Counted from the stretch's first letter, positions 44,913 through 54,328 are shown. The stretch is 64,000 nt of DNA from Oceanospirillaceae bacterium (GCA_015665455.1 JADFAD010000004.1:62001-126000), one strand, 5' to 3'. Translations and numbers: made by a program. Notes: generated by a model not told the origin, from the letters alone.

Positions 44913-45941
44913 CTATAGAAGGCTTTTGTTGCGTTGATTCCAAAGCTCTGTTGCCCAGGCAAGGCATTCAGTTTGACTCTTCTGATCGTGGTGCATCAGT
45001 CGTAAGGCAAATGCAGCTGTTCCAATGACTGCCATTTCTGCATACTCATCTTGATGTTTTCCGCTCCAAAGTGCTGGGAGGAGGTTTATATCGAGCTCGT
45101 CTGGCCTTACGTGTCTCTGGCTAAATAGAGGAGGCCAGGTTTCTTCTATCAATTGATTATTTATTGAAGATCGAACTTCGACTTTTGAATCTGGATTTCG
45201 CTCAATTTCGCCGCCTTCACCTTTAATAACAGCTAGATTTTGGTAACCCAAAAGTTGCCCTGCCACTTGATGGACAGGGTTGTAGCCTGGGTGAAAAATT
45301 CCTTGTACAACGGAGGCAGAGTTCATTGGGTTAATTAGGCGTGCAAGGCTGTGTACGGGTGACCTAAGCCCTAGTGTATCTCGTAGTTGTATGATGTCGT
45401 GTAATTTAGGTGAGAACGACGACAGTGGCATATAGCAGAAGCTGTTGTCTGTTAGTGCTTTGTCTGCATCAGTGAAATTATTAACGATTGGCAGCTTTAA
45501 ATAATTAAGAACATTCTCCGTGTATATTCTTCCAACGGTATGCCCTGACGCGCCATGCATGAAAACTTTATACTTGTTGTCTGACAATAGTAGTGCACTG
45601 AGTATAAACCAAGGTAGATGACGACGCTTGCCAGCATAAGAGGACCAGTCTAAATCGGGGGTTACGCTGTTCTCAATCGATAGGTGTTGTTTTACTGCTT
45701 GGACAAAACCTGCAATCTCTTCTGCACTTTCTTCTTTAACGCGAAGAAGCATTAGGAAGGCGCCAAGTTGAACATCTTCGACCTTACCCTCAAGAATCAT
45801 GCTCATTGATTCTCTGGCTTCATCTTGTGTAAAAGATCGACTTCCACGTCTTCCTTTTCCTAGGATACGAACGTATTGTGCAAATGGATGTTCGTCTCTT
45901 TCCACTGGGAAGTTGCTTTTGCTCATTGATGATAATTCCAT
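44913..45941 (-). CDS. ybiB: TrpD2/YbiB-type nucleic-acid-binding protein (TrpD-like fold)
   Basis: A 342-residue protein of the anthranilate-phosphoribosyltransferase fold that lacks normal TrpD context. MLLRVKEESAEEIAGF is the helical domain, and the glycine-rich phosphoribosyl loop is replaced by MHGASGHTVGR. YbiB/TrpD2 of E. coli binds nucleic acids and is not an active TrpD. An internal ATG at 45926 is an equally good start. It is the last gene of the tusDCBE operon here. Confidence 0.85.
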   Translation of the reverse strand: MELSSMSKSNFPVERDEHPFAQYVRILGKGRRGSRSFTQDEARESMSMILEGKVEDVQLGAFLMLLRVKEESAEEIAGFVQAVKQHLSIENSVTPDLDWSSYAGKRRHLPWFILSALLLSDNKYKVFMHGASGHTVGRIYTENVLNYLKLPIVNNFTDADKALTDNSFCYMPLSSFSPKLHDIIQLRDTLGLRSPVHSLARLINPMNSASVVQGIFHPGYNPVHQVAGQLLGYQNLAVIKGEGGEIERNPDSKVEVRSSINNQLIEETWPPLFSQRHVRPDELDINLLPALWSGKHQDEYAEMAVIGTAAFALRLMHHDQKSQTECLAWATELWNQRNKSLL

Positions 45942-45960
45942 TCAAAATGGTTAAAAGTAA

Positions 45961-46290
45961 TTAAAAACAGTTAGCAGGTCTGGGTAAACCGGCTATCTTG
46001 GAAGCCTGTTTTGCTGGGCTCTCCGGAAAAAGGGTCATTAAGTAGATGCTGCTGCTCTTTTCTTCACCCAAAGCTTTTTTAACCGCCTTTGCTAAGGGGC
46101 GAGCAGATGGAGAGGTCTCATACGTCGCATAAAACTCCTTAAGGACGTTTATTATTTCCCAGTGCTCTTTCGTTAAAGATATATTTTCTTGTTCGGCAAT
46201 GGCTTCGGCAGCGGCAGGGGACCAATCATTTAGATTTTTTAAATAGCCGTCAGGATCAGTTTCAAGTGTTTTGTTTTTTACGGTAAGCAT
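45961..46290 (-). CDS. tusE: Sulfur relay protein TusE (DsrC family)
   Basis: A 109-residue DsrC-like protein. The reactive penultimate cysteine C108 (RPANCF) is present at the E. coli position. It accepts persulfide from TusBCD and hands it to MnmA for 2-thiouridine in tRNA wobble positions. It lies 2 bases after tusB. Confidence 0.94.
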   Translation of the reverse strand: MLTVKNKTLETDPDGYLKNLNDWSPAAAEAIAEQENISLTKEHWEIINVLKEFYATYETSPSARPLAKAVKKALGEEKSSSIYLMTLFPESPAKQASKIAGLPRPANCF

Positions 46291-46292
46291 GG

Positions 46293-46571
46293 TTAACGCC
46301 AGCTGATTGTCTTGGTGAATTCGAGGGCCAGCGCTACAAATTCATCGTAGTTGATGGAGTTGATTTCTGGGCAAGCAAAGAGGCCTCTTGCAGACATGTC
46401 TTCCGATAGGACGTAGTACTTATTTTTTGTCTGAGGCAGTAAATTTATATTTTGGGTTATGTAGGAGCCATCTTCAATGAACAGTATCCCATCGTTGGGG
46501 TTCATCACCGCAAGGCAGTCCTTCAGTGCTGAATTTGTAAACGGGGATGAGAATACAAGATGAAGAGTCAT
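46293..46571 (-). CDS. tusB: Sulfur relay subunit TusB (DsrH family)
   Basis: A 92-residue protein. The ATG at 46571 has AAGGGG 6 bases upstream; an upstream in-frame ATG would overlap tusC. It starts MTLHLVFSSPF and ends IS-W-R in DsrH style. It forms the TusBCD heterohexamer. Sequence divergence is high, so part of the call rests on operon position. Confidence 0.88.
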   Translation of the reverse strand: MTLHLVFSSPFTNSALKDCLAVMNPNDGILFIEDGSYITQNINLLPQTKNKYYVLSEDMSARGLFACPEINSINYDEFVALALEFTKTISWR

Positions 46572-46584
46572 GCTTACCCCTTGC

Positions 46585-46947
46585 TTAAAAAGTAAGAACA
46601 GCGTCGGCTGTTTCAATTAATTTGGATATTTTGACGGTGTTAATGAATTCACAATCAATCATAAGTTGGTCTTTGGGAATATTCCGCTCTGTAAGACTGT
46701 TTGAATCGCAGTAAATATCTTCTATGTCATACATTTCGAATGCTGAGATCATTGATGAAGTGTTCTTCATAGGAAGAGCGGTAGGATCCTGCTCTTTTAG
46801 GGTTTGGAATACCCCGTCGCCTTGATAAATAACGGATATGTCTTGATCGTAGGCTGCGGCCGTTAGAATGAAGTCTATAGCGTCTCTGGCACCTGAATTA
46901 CCGTATGGTGCAGTTCGGATGATTAAAAGTATTTTCTTTTTTGTCAT
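46585..46947 (-). CDS. tusC: Sulfur relay subunit TusC (DsrF family)
   Basis: A 120-residue protein. The ATG at 46947 gives MTKKKILLIIRTAPYGNSG, the normal DsrF start; a longer in-frame ORF would overlap tusD. ARDAIDFILTAAAYDQ and VIYQGDGVF are typical of DsrE-like folds. It is the structural subunit of TusBCD. Confidence 0.92.
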   Translation of the reverse strand: MTKKKILLIIRTAPYGNSGARDAIDFILTAAAYDQDISVIYQGDGVFQTLKEQDPTALPMKNTSSMISAFEMYDIEDIYCDSNSLTERNIPKDQLMIDCEFINTVKISKLIETADAVLTF

Positions 46948-46960
46948 TCGGTAGGCCTTA

Positions 46961-47374
46961 TTAAAATGACACAACCCGATCGGACTGGATAATTGCGTCA
47001 ACCAGTTGTCCGAGTCCTGAAAGATTAAACCCATCAGCAAGGTTGTTGGCTGGGGTTTGATATCTGGTCTGTTCCTGAGAATCAATAATGCCGCGTTTAA
47101 TAGCTGCAGATATGCATGTAACTAAGTCAATATCATTGGTTGTTGCTAATTCTGTCCATTCGGAGCTGAGGTTGAGCTCATCTTGGGGGGCAACGGAAGA
47201 GTTGTTAGCAACCTGTGTTGCATCACTGTAAAAGAAAACTCTATGAATCTTGTGGTTTGCTTTGAGTACGCTTTTGGCAAAGTTCAGCGCTGTAATGTGA
47301 CCTTGTGACGCCCAAGCAGAGGAGGTGACGAGCAGGCTAAAGGTTTTAATATTTTGGGTATTTGTACTGTTCAT
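46961..47374 (-). CDS. tusD: Sulfur relay subunit TusD (DsrE family)
   Basis: A 137-residue protein that heads the operon. The sulfur-carrying cysteine is C87 in LVTCISAAIKRG, and the C-terminus LSGLGQLVDAIIQSDRVVSF fits TusD. It receives sulfur from TusA. No tusA or mnmA is in this window. The end of yccA, with its terminator, lies just upstream. Confidence 0.93.
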   Translation of the reverse strand: MNSTNTQNIKTFSLLVTSSAWASQGHITALNFAKSVLKANHKIHRVFFYSDATQVANNSSVAPQDELNLSSEWTELATTNDIDLVTCISAAIKRGIIDSQEQTRYQTPANNLADGFNLSGLGQLVDAIIQSDRVVSF

Positions 47375-47387
47375 AATGAAATCGCAT

Positions 47388-47423
47388 TAAAAAAGCCTCG
47401 AAATTATATAATATCGAGGCTTT
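47388..47423 (-). terminator. Rho-independent terminator of yccA
   Basis: On the minus strand: stem AAAGCCTCGA/TCGAGGCTTT and six Ts, 24 bases after the yccA stop and 14 before the tusD start. Confidence 0.9.
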
Positions 47424-47446
47424 CAAGACAGCATGTTAATCAATGA

Positions 47447-48112
47447 TTAATCATTGTTAGCAAAGCCAAGTAGGCTTAAAAGGCTTAGGAACATGTTGTA
47501 GATAGAAACATATAGAGTAACAGTAGCAGAAATGTAGTTTGTTTCGCCGCCATTAACAATTTCGCCTGTCTGCCATAGGATCAGAGCAGATGAAAGCAGA
47601 ACAAAGCCAACAGAAAGAGCAAGTTGAAGCATTGGTAGTTCAAATAACCAAGCAGCAAGTACGCCAACCATAAGCACGATAGCGCCAACAAAAATAAAGT
47701 TTGTTAGGAAGCTAAAGTCTTTTTTGGTGGTAACTGCAAAAGCTGAAAGGCTTAGGAATGCAATGGCTGTCATAGTAAAGGCTGAAGTGATTAGCTCGCC
47801 TCCATTAGGAATGGCCATGTACATATTTAGAATTGGTCCAAGCGTAAAGCCCATGTAACCAGTGAAAAGAAACGTTAGAGCGATACCTGCTCCGCTTTCT
47901 TTTGTTTTTTCAATGCCGAAAAGTAAACCTATGAATACTACGATGTGTAGTAGAAAAGGGATTTGAGGTGTTCTGAATTGCATGGCCGCGAACGCAGTTA
48001 ATGCGCTGAACGCTAATGTCATAGCAAGAAGAGTGTATGTGTTTCTTAAAACCTTGTTTTTCACTTCCGTTGAAGGATAGGCCTGGTCAATTACCTGATA
48101 GTCGTTATTCAT
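47447..48112 (-). CDS. yccA: YccA / Bax inhibitor-1 family membrane protein
   Basis: A 221-residue polytopic protein with about seven hydrophobic helices and the BI-1 features ALSVGFVLLSSALILWQT and the C-terminal LSLLSLLGFANND. E. coli YccA is an FtsH substrate and modulator of membrane protease activity. Upstream on the minus strand lies a weak TTGATT/TACTAT-type promoter; the 267-base gap to the GacA-type gene holds no gene I can support. Confidence 0.92.
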   Translation of the reverse strand: MNNDYQVIDQAYPSTEVKNKVLRNTYTLLAMTLAFSALTAFAAMQFRTPQIPFLLHIVVFIGLLFGIEKTKESGAGIALTFLFTGYMGFTLGPILNMYMAIPNGGELITSAFTMTAIAFLSLSAFAVTTKKDFSFLTNFIFVGAIVLMVGVLAAWLFELPMLQLALSVGFVLLSSALILWQTGEIVNGGETNYISATVTLYVSIYNMFLSLLSLLGFANND

Positions 48113-48379
48113 TAAAGAATCTCCGTAAAATGATGAATCAACAGCTATTATCTAAGCTCTTTGATCCTATAGTATTGCAAGAGTTCCCAAAATCAAACAA
48201 AACTCTTTGGTCTTCGGGTTTTTTAGGGCTAATATCGACTGATTAGAGTAATATTAAAAAAGATGTTAGGAATTATTGTTAGTGCTATCGTAAAGATGAG
48301 ACGCGATATTAATCAATGGAAGATTTGTCCTGATGTATTTAAAAGCTTTTGCATCTGAAAGGATAATTAGGAGGGGAAT

Positions 48380-49048
48380 GTGATTGATGTACTAGTGGTT
48401 GATGATCATGATCTGGTAAGAGCAGGCATTAGTCGCATGCTTGAAGATGTAAATGGCATTAAAGTTATTGGTGAAGCTGCTTCGGGTGAAGATGCAATAT
48501 TACGTTGTCGTGAATTGCATCCTAATGTTGTTTTGATGGATATCAAAATGCCTGGAATCGGTGGTCTAGAGGCAACAAGAAAGTTGTACCGCATGGATCC
48601 TGATATTCGTGTTATTGCTGTAACAGTATGTGGGGATGATCCTTTTCCTTCTCGCTTATTACAGGCTGGTGCAGCTGGGTATGTAACTAAGGGGGCGGAC
48701 CTTGATGAGATGGTTCAGGCTATTCGTGTAGTGAAGGCTGGGCAGCGTTATATTAGCCCGGAGATCGCTCAGAAGCTTGCTTTGAAACCCTTCAGTAGTG
48801 AGCCGGATGAGTCGCCTTTTGACCTTCTTTCTGAGCGTGAGATACAAATCGCAATGATGATTGTGAATTGTTATAAGGTTCAGGAAATATCAGACAAGCT
48901 TTGTTTAAGTCCCAAGACAGTAAACAGTTACAGATACCGTATTTTTGATAAATTACAGATTAGTAGTGATGTTGAGCTTACTCTTTTGGCGGTAAGGCAT
49001 GGAATGATTGATGCTGAGCAGCCAAGCAAGCAAGGTGTCACGGCTTAG
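48380..49048 (+). CDS. gacA: GacA/UvrY-type response regulator
   Basis: A 222-residue NarL/FixJ-family regulator. The phosphoacceptor is D54 in VLMDIKMPG, and the LuxR-type helix-turn-helix is in LSEREIQIAMM...LSPKTVNSYRYRIFDKL (two parts). The start is GTG with AGGAGG just upstream; the out-of-frame ATG two bases earlier is not used. In most relatives uvrC follows gacA; here cspD on the other strand follows instead. It would act with a GacS/BarA sensor on regulatory RNAs. Confidence 0.92.
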   Translation: MIDVLVVDDHDLVRAGISRMLEDVNGIKVIGEAASGEDAILRCRELHPNVVLMDIKMPGIGGLEATRKLYRMDPDIRVIAVTVCGDDPFPSRLLQAGAAGYVTKGADLDEMVQAIRVVKAGQRYISPEIAQKLALKPFSSEPDESPFDLLSEREIQIAMMIVNCYKVQEISDKLCLSPKTVNSYRYRIFDKLQISSDVELTLLAVRHGMIDAEQPSKQGVTA

Positions 49049-49097
49049 AAAATGGGATTCACTGTTCAGTGTGAGTTTCGTAAGCCTAAAAACAAAG

Positions 49098-49122
49098 AAA
49101 CCAGCGTAAAGCTGGTTTTTTT
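49098..49122. terminator. Bidirectional Rho-independent terminator
   Basis: Stem AAACCAGC/GCTGGTTT with loop GTAAA and a seven-T run on the plus strand; A/T-rich flanks also serve cspD on the minus strand. Confidence 0.88.
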
Positions 49123-49149
49123 GTTTCAAATGACGACGTCAGCACTAGG

Positions 49150-49404
49150 TTAAGCAGTTTCTGCTTGTTCTTCGGGCTGAGTGTTGGTGCTTTCCGAGTC
49201 GCTAGGCATGCGGATGTTGATAGCGTGCAGGCCTTTATCGCCAGGTGTTGTGTCAAACTCAACATCCTGTCCAGCCTTAAGAGTTTTATATCCATCCATC
49301 TGAATTGATGAATAGTGAGCAAATAAATCTTCGTTGTGTGAATCTGACACAATAAAGCCGTAGCCTTTTGCGTTGTTAAACCACTTGACCTTTCCTGTCG
49401 CCAT
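49150..49404 (-). CDS. cspD: Cold-shock-domain protein CspD
   Basis: An 84-residue protein with a cold-shock domain: KVKWFNNAKGYGFI (RNP1) and DLFAHYSSIQ (RNP2), and an acidic Glu/Gln-rich C-terminal tail. CspD in E. coli inhibits DNA replication in stationary phase and is degraded by Lon. Divergence from clpS-clpA is the classical layout. Confidence 0.92.
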   Translation of the reverse strand: MATGKVKWFNNAKGYGFIVSDSHNEDLFAHYSSIQMDGYKTLKAGQDVEFDTTPGDKGLHAINIRMPSDSESTNTQPEEQAETA

Positions 49405-49769
49405 AGGAGACCCCCTAATTCCCTGTGATCATACTTCCAAGGCATGGTAACGGACTCTTATACTTCTTTTATTATGAAACCCAAGTTCAGTTGTAGGGTT
49501 TTCTAATTATTAAGAGCGCTTCCATGTTCTTGTTGCTTGTTTACAATTCTTAACATATATCACCTTCTGTCAAGTTGTCACTAATTAAAAAAGAATAAAA
49601 TGTGCGCAATCCCCAGTTTTTCTGTGTTTTACTGTGCATTAAGGGTTATTTAGGCTTGTAATCTAGTGCCTCGGCCCAATAAAGATTAAGAGCAAATAAT
49701 AAATGACAGTGAAATCTACGTGTATTTCCGATTTTTCATCTAAGCTAAATATTATGGAGGGAGTAAGAC
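49405..49769. other. 365-bp intergenic region between cspD and clpS
   Basis: AT-rich divergent control region. A minus-strand TTGGGT (49479-49484), 16-base spacer, TATAAG (49457-49462) could be the cspD promoter. For clpS a strong ribosome site (GGAGGGAG) is clear, but no single promoter stands out. No ORF or RNA gene that I can support lies here. Confidence 0.55.
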
Positions 49770-50105
49770 ATGTCCAGTGGGTTTGGTGATGATCAAGAGT
49801 TCGGGTTCGGTACCGGGCTGGCGACAGCGCCTTCAGAGACAGAGCTAAAGCCGCCTCCTATGTATCGGGTAGTATTATTAAATGATGATTTTACTCCGAT
49901 GGATTTTGTAGTGGAGATTTTAATGGTCTTTTTTAATATGAATGATCAGCAAGCCACAGAAGTAATGTTGACAGTTCATACTAAGGGAAAAGGTGTTTGT
50001 GGCATATTCAGTAAGGATGTTGCAGAAACTAAAGCGCTTATGGTGAATGACTACTCAAGACAAAGCCAGCATCCTCTTCTTTGCGAAGTTGAAGTTGCAG
50101 ATTGA
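49770..50105 (+). CDS. clpS: ClpS adaptor protein
   Basis: A 111-residue adaptor. After a flexible N-terminal tail, the folded domain (about 30-110) has [17 protein letters not shown] and [19 protein letters not shown]. ClpS binds N-terminal Phe, Tyr, Trp or Leu and delivers proteins to ClpAP. It lies 41 bases before clpA. Confidence 0.96.
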   Translation: MSSGFGDDQEFGFGTGLATAPSETELKPPPMYRVVLLNDDFTPMDFVVEILMVFFNMNDQQATEVMLTVHTKGKGVCGIFSKDVAETKALMVNDYSRQSQHPLLCEVEVAD

Positions 50106-50146
50106 TTAAGCTTTTAAATACCAGATGTTATTTGAGGTGATTTTGT

Positions 50147-52414
50147 ATGCTCAGTAAAGATCTAGAGCTAACTCTGAATGTTGCGTTTAAAGAAGCCCGT
50201 AGCAAACGTCATGAATTTATGACCGTGGAGCACTTGCTATTGGCACTCCTCGATAATGAAGCTGCGTCCGGCGTGTTGAAAGCATGTGGTACAGACATAT
50301 CTAAATTACGGTCTGATTTGCTGGAATTTGTGGATTCAACGACACCTCTCATCCCTGAGGCGGATGAGGAAAGAGAGACACAGCCTACGTTAGGTTTTCA
50401 GCGGGTTCTTCAGCGGGCTGTTTTTCATGTTCAGTCTTCAGGAAAATCCGAAGTGACAGGTGCGAATGTCCTTGTCGCTATATTTAGTGAGCAAGAAAGT
50501 CAGGCTGTTTATTATCTTAAACAGCAAAACGTTGCTCGCATTGATGTTGTTAATTACATATCGCATGGCATTTCTAAGGTTTCTGATGGTGATCATCAGG
50601 AAGATGTGGGTGCAGGAGAGGCTCAAGAAGAGGGCGCTGCTGCAGACGCGACTGAGAGTCCTTTAGAGGCTTATGCTACCAATCTGAATCAGCAGGCCAA
50701 AGAAGGGCGTATAGATCCTCTCATTGGCCGAGATAAAGAAGTTGAGCGCGTTATTCAGGTGTTGTCTCGTCGTAGAAAAAATAATCCCTTGCTTGTCGGT
50801 GAGAGTGGTGTAGGTAAAACCGCTATTGCTGAAGGTTTGGCGCTTTTGATTGTTGAGGGCTCTGTGCCGGATGTTATCAAAGATGGGGTTGTTTATTCTT
50901 TGGATCTTGGTGCTCTGCTTGCAGGTACAAAATACAGAGGCGACTTTGAGAAGCGGTTTAAGGCTTTGCTTGCAGAGTTAAAGAAAAAGACGCATGCAAT
51001 TCTCTTTATTGATGAAATTCACACCATTATTGGTGCGGGAGCGGCTTCTGGTGGGGTTATGGATGCGTCGAATTTATTGAAGCCTCTACTGAGTGGTGGA
51101 GAGATTCGTTGTGTAGGGTCTACTACTTTTACGGAATTTAGAGGTATCTTCGAAAAAGACAGTGCACTAGCGCGTCGCTTCCAGAAAATTGATGTTGCTC
51201 AGCCTTCCGTTGAGGATACATTTGAGATTCTGAAAGGTCTGAAGGATCGTTTCGAAGAATATCATGATGTGAAGTACGATGAAGAGGCGCTTCATGCTGC
51301 TGCAGAGCTTTCTGAGCGTTACATTAACGACCGACATTTGCCTGATAAGGCAATTGATGTGATAGATGAGGTGGGGGCCTATCAGAAGCTTCTACCTGCC
51401 GATCTAAGAAAGACTCGCATCGAAGTTGTGGATATTGAGTCAATTGTAGCGAATATCGCTCGTATACCGCCTAAGAGTGTGTCTTCCTCCGATAAGGATC
51501 AGTTGAGAACTCTAGATTCTGACTTGAAAGAAAAAGTGTTTGGTCAGGATGAGGCGATTGAAACATTGTCTTCTGCGATTAAATTGTCGCGTGCAGGTTT
51601 GAAAGAACCAGAGAAGCCAATGGGGTCATTTATTTTTGCTGGGCCGACAGGTGTTGGTAAAACAGAAGTGACTCGTCAATTGGCGGATACCTTGGGGATC
51701 GAGTTGATTCGATTCGATATGTCTGAGTACATGGAAAGTCATACTGTATCCCGTTTAATCGGTGCCCCTCCTGGCTACGTTGGTTATGATCAGGGCGGTC
51801 TGCTAACCGAGGCGGTCAATAAAACACCGCATTGTGTTTTGTTGCTTGATGAGATCGAGAAAGCGCATCCAGAAGTCTTTAACTTGCTCTTGCAGGTGAT
51901 GGATCATGGCACATTAACTGATAATAACGGTCGTAAGGCTGACTTCAGAAATGTTGTGTTGATCATGACGACTAATGCTGGGGCAGAGGTGATCAGCAGA
52001 AGATCCATAGGTTTTGCAAATCAGGATCACTCTACAGACGGTATGGAAGAGCTTAAAAAGACGTTCACACCTGAATTCAGAAACCGTTTAGATGCAGTGA
52101 TTCAGTTCAGTGCGCTTTCTGTTGATGTTATTCGGAACGTGGTTGATAAGTTTGTCGAGGAGTTGCAGCATCAGTTGGATGATAAGGATGTTGTGCTGCA
52201 CGTGGATGATTCTGCGAAGGATTGGCTTGCCGAGCACGGTTATGATGAAAAAATGGGTGCTCGCCCAATGTCTAGATTGATTCAGGATCAGCTTAAGAAG
52301 CCGCTTGCTGAAAGTATATTGTTTGGTGATTTATCTGAATCTGGTGGTGATGTATTTATCACTGCGAATGATGATGGTATTGCATTGGATGTGGAAGCTC
52401 ACGAAGCGGTTTAA
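50147..52414 (+). CDS. clpA: ClpA ATPase, unfoldase of ClpAP
   Basis: A 755-residue Clp/Hsp100 protein. It has an N-terminal domain (1-145), AAA-1 with [13 protein letters not shown] (about 219-231), and AAA-2 with [10 protein letters not shown] (about 500-509). It feeds unfolded substrates, including ClpS-bound N-degron proteins, into ClpP. The stop codon sits in the centre of a perfect palindromic terminator. Confidence 0.97.
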   Translation: MLSKDLELTLNVAFKEARSKRHEFMTVEHLLLALLDNEAASGVLKACGTDISKLRSDLLEFVDSTTPLIPEADEERETQPTLGFQRVLQRAVFHVQSSGKSEVTGANVLVAIFSEQESQAVYYLKQQNVARIDVVNYISHGISKVSDGDHQEDVGAGEAQEEGAAADATESPLEAYATNLNQQAKEGRIDPLIGRDKEVERVIQVLSRRRKNNPLLVGESGVGKTAIAEGLALLIVEGSVPDVIKDGVVYSLDLGALLAGTKYRGDFEKRFKALLAELKKKTHAILFIDEIHTIIGAGAASGGVMDASNLLKPLLSGGEIRCVGSTTFTEFRGIFEKDSALARRFQKIDVAQPSVEDTFEILKGLKDRFEEYHDVKYDEEALHAAAELSERYINDRHLPDKAIDVIDEVGAYQKLLPADLRKTRIEVVDIESIVANIARIPPKSVSSSDKDQLRTLDSDLKEKVFGQDEAIETLSSAIKLSRAGLKEPEKPMGSFIFAGPTGVGKTEVTRQLADTLGIELIRFDMSEYMESHTVSRLIGAPPGYVGYDQGGLLTEAVNKTPHCVLLLDEIEKAHPEVFNLLLQVMDHGTLTDNNGRKADFRNVVLIMTTNAGAEVISRRSIGFANQDHSTDGMEELKKTFTPEFRNRLDAVIQFSALSVDVIRNVVDKFVEELQHQLDDKDVVLHVDDSAKDWLAEHGYDEKMGARPMSRLIQDQLKKPLAESILFGDLSESGGDVFITANDDGIALDVEAHEAV

Positions 52415-52430
52415 ACCGCTTCGTGTTTTC
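52401..52430 (+). terminator. Terminator containing the clpA stop codon
   Basis: ACGAAGCGGTTT and AAACCGCTTCGT make a perfect 24-bp palindrome (52401-52424), followed by GTTTTC. The clpA stop TAA lies at its centre. Confidence 0.75.
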
Positions 52431-52457
52431 TTCTGCCTGATTTCATTGGGTGTTCTT

Positions 52458-52489
52458 ATCTTAAGTACTGAGTGATCAGTTCTTAAGAT
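52458..52489. repeat. 14-bp inverted repeat between clpA and infA
   Basis: Arms ATCTTAAGTACTGA and TCAGTTCTTAAGAT pair with one mismatch around GTGA. There is no T-run on either side. It lies 34 bases past the infA stop, so it could define the infA 3' end or be a protein-binding site. Confidence 0.55.
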
Positions 52490-52522
52490 GAGTGCCTGTG
52501 AGAAGGCGAGAAGAAAGTGTAC

Positions 52523-52741
52523 TTAGCGAGCGCGGTACACGATACGACCTTTGCTAAGGTCGTAAGGAGTCAGTTCTACTTTAACTTTGTCACCGGTAAG
52601 AATACGGATATAGTTCTTACGCATTTTTCCAGAGATATGCGCAATAACTACGTGGCCGTTTTCCAACTCAACACGGAACATAGTATTAGGCAAGGTATCG
52701 ATAATCGTACCTTCCATCTCAAAATGGTCTTCTTTTGCCAT
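52523..52741 (-). CDS. infA: Translation initiation factor IF-1
   Basis: A 72-residue OB-fold protein: [30 protein letters not shown] and KGRIVYRAR match IF-1 throughout. It blocks the ribosomal A site during initiation. Placement beside clpA is conserved in gammaproteobacteria. Confidence 0.97.
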   Translation of the reverse strand: MAKEDHFEMEGTIIDTLPNTMFRVELENGHVVIAHISGKMRKNYIRILTGDKVKVELTPYDLSKGRIVYRAR

Positions 52742-52848
52742 TCAAGCTCTACCTTAAAAATGATTGCCAAATTAATGGGTGCGAATTGTGCACTAATTTC
52801 CTTCAATGTGCAAAACCTCATCGACCTAAATTGAATAAATATGCTGTT

Positions 52849-53550
52849 TTATTCAGAAACGTAGATCTGCCAGTGGTTTTTATCAAAGATTTCCATTGGT
52901 TGATATTTGGTTTTATAGCTCATTTTTTTACAGTTTTTGATCCAGTATCCCAAATACAGGTAGGGGAGTTTGGTTTGTTTGGTTAATTCGATGAGTCGTA
53001 TGACACTGAAGACCCCTAGGCTCAGTGAATCGTATTCAGGATCGAAAAAAGTATAGACGGCAGATAGTCCATCGTCCAATAAATCAAAGGCACTGATCGC
53101 TATTACTTTGTCGTCTATTGAGGTTTCTAGGAAGTAATTAAAGCCATAATCTTTACAAAGGAAGCTTTCATATTGTTTGAGAGAAGGGGGGAACATTTCT
53201 CCATCTGAGTGTCTTAAAATAATATACTTCTCAAATAACTGATATTCATCCGCTGAGAAGTAAGCTTGTCGCACTTTGGTCGTTAGAGGTGAGCATTTGT
53301 TATTAATGCGCTTTTGACTCTTACTGGGTTTGAATGCGTCAACGACCACTCGACAAGATTTACATGCATTGCAAGTTTGACATGTGGGTTTATAAATCAT
53401 GTCACCACTTCTTCTAAACCCGTTACTGCTGAACCAAGATGTGAGCTCTTGCGTGAGCTCAATGTCAGGATCAACAACCAGCGAGGAGCTTATGTGATCC
53501 TCTAAGTAGCCACAGGTTGTTTCGGTCGTATGAAATAGTTTTATTTCCAT
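52849..53550 (-). CDS. bpt: Leucyl-transferase Bpt (arginyltransferase-like)
   Basis: A 233-residue aminoacyl-tRNA-protein transferase of the ATE/Bpt family. The Cys cluster CQTCNACKSCR (about 56-66) and the C-terminal YLYLGYWIKNCKKM-type GNAT-fold segment are visible. Bacterial Bpt adds leucine to N-terminal Asp or Glu, making a ClpS-recognised degron. It lies downstream of aat on the same strand. Confidence 0.93.
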   Translation of the reverse strand: MEIKLFHTTETTCGYLEDHISSSLVVDPDIELTQELTSWFSSNGFRRSGDMIYKPTCQTCNACKSCRVVVDAFKPSKSQKRINNKCSPLTTKVRQAYFSADEYQLFEKYIILRHSDGEMFPPSLKQYESFLCKDYGFNYFLETSIDDKVIAISAFDLLDDGLSAVYTFFDPEYDSLSLGVFSVIRLIELTKQTKLPYLYLGYWIKNCKKMSYKTKYQPMEIFDKNHWQIYVSE

Positions 53551-53599
53551 TCTGGTCTTCGTTGTCGAATCTGTTTTAGTATTTTAGATGAGTTTTATT

Positions 53600-54304
53600 T
53601 TAAGGGGACGGAAATTTATCGGGTAAAAGAAAAGGGGCTATTCCTGATGTCTTGAGGTTATCACACAGAATGGTTTCGAATTCATCTCGATCAATTTCTA
53701 CCGCGCCCAAGCTTAGGAGGTGGTTGCTTGTGACTTGGCAATCAATAACTTCAAACTCCAGGGTAGATAGGTGAGACGCTAAATAATAAATGGCCAGTTT
53801 AGAGGCGTTTGGCTCAAGAGAAAACATGGATTCACCATAGAATACTTTACCTATGCCTATGCCGTATAAACCACCTACTAACGTTTCCTCTCTGTAAACT
53901 TCGATTGAATGCGCAAAGCCTTGTGTATGCAGTTGGGTATATGCCTCTTTCATTTCTTCTGTGATCCATGTACCGTCTTGGCTTTCTCTTTCGGCACTAC
54001 AATAATCAACAACCTCAGAAAAATTAGCGTTACTTCTTATTGTATATATTTGCTTTCTTGAAAGTTTTTTAAGGCTTTTGGATGCATGGAAAGCATTAGG
54101 GAAGATAACGCAACGTGGGCTTGGGCTCCACCACAGGATGGGATCACCGTCTGAAAACCAAGGAAAAATACCTTGAGCATAGGCTCGTACAAGTCTTTCC
54201 GGTGACAGGTCGCCTCCGGCAGCTAATAAGCCGTTCGGGGTTGTTAAAGCTTCATTTGTAGTAGGGAAACTGAGGTCGTCATCTTCAAGCCAGGGTAAAT
54301 GCAT
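53600..54304 (-). CDS. aat: Leucyl/phenylalanyl-tRNA-protein transferase Aat
   Basis: A 234-residue transferase that adds Leu or Phe to N-terminal Lys or Arg. NGLLAAGGDLSPERLVRAYAQG appears in the family form (quoted in part: LLAAGGDLSPERL), as does FPWFSDGDPILWWSP. The ATG has no strong ribosome site. A hairpin with a T-run lies 25 bases upstream in its leader. Confidence 0.95.
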   Translation of the reverse strand: MHLPWLEDDDLSFPTTNEALTTPNGLLAAGGDLSPERLVRAYAQGIFPWFSDGDPILWWSPSPRCVIFPNAFHASKSLKKLSRKQIYTIRSNANFSEVVDYCSAERESQDGTWITEEMKEAYTQLHTQGFAHSIEVYREETLVGGLYGIGIGKVFYGESMFSLEPNASKLAIYYLASHLSTLEFEVIDCQVTSNHLLSLGAVEIDRDEFETILCDNLKTSGIAPFLLPDKFPSP

Positions 54305-54328
54305 GTTCGTTTGTTATTTCCAGTGAGC

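Noticed and set aside
46948-47085. N-terminal extension of tusC
   Set aside because: The extension overlaps tusD and disagrees with the normal DsrF start at 46947.
48037-48246. Plus-strand ORF of 69 codons between yccA and the gacA-type gene
   Set aside because: It overlaps the yccA start, lacks a ribosome site and has no family resemblance.
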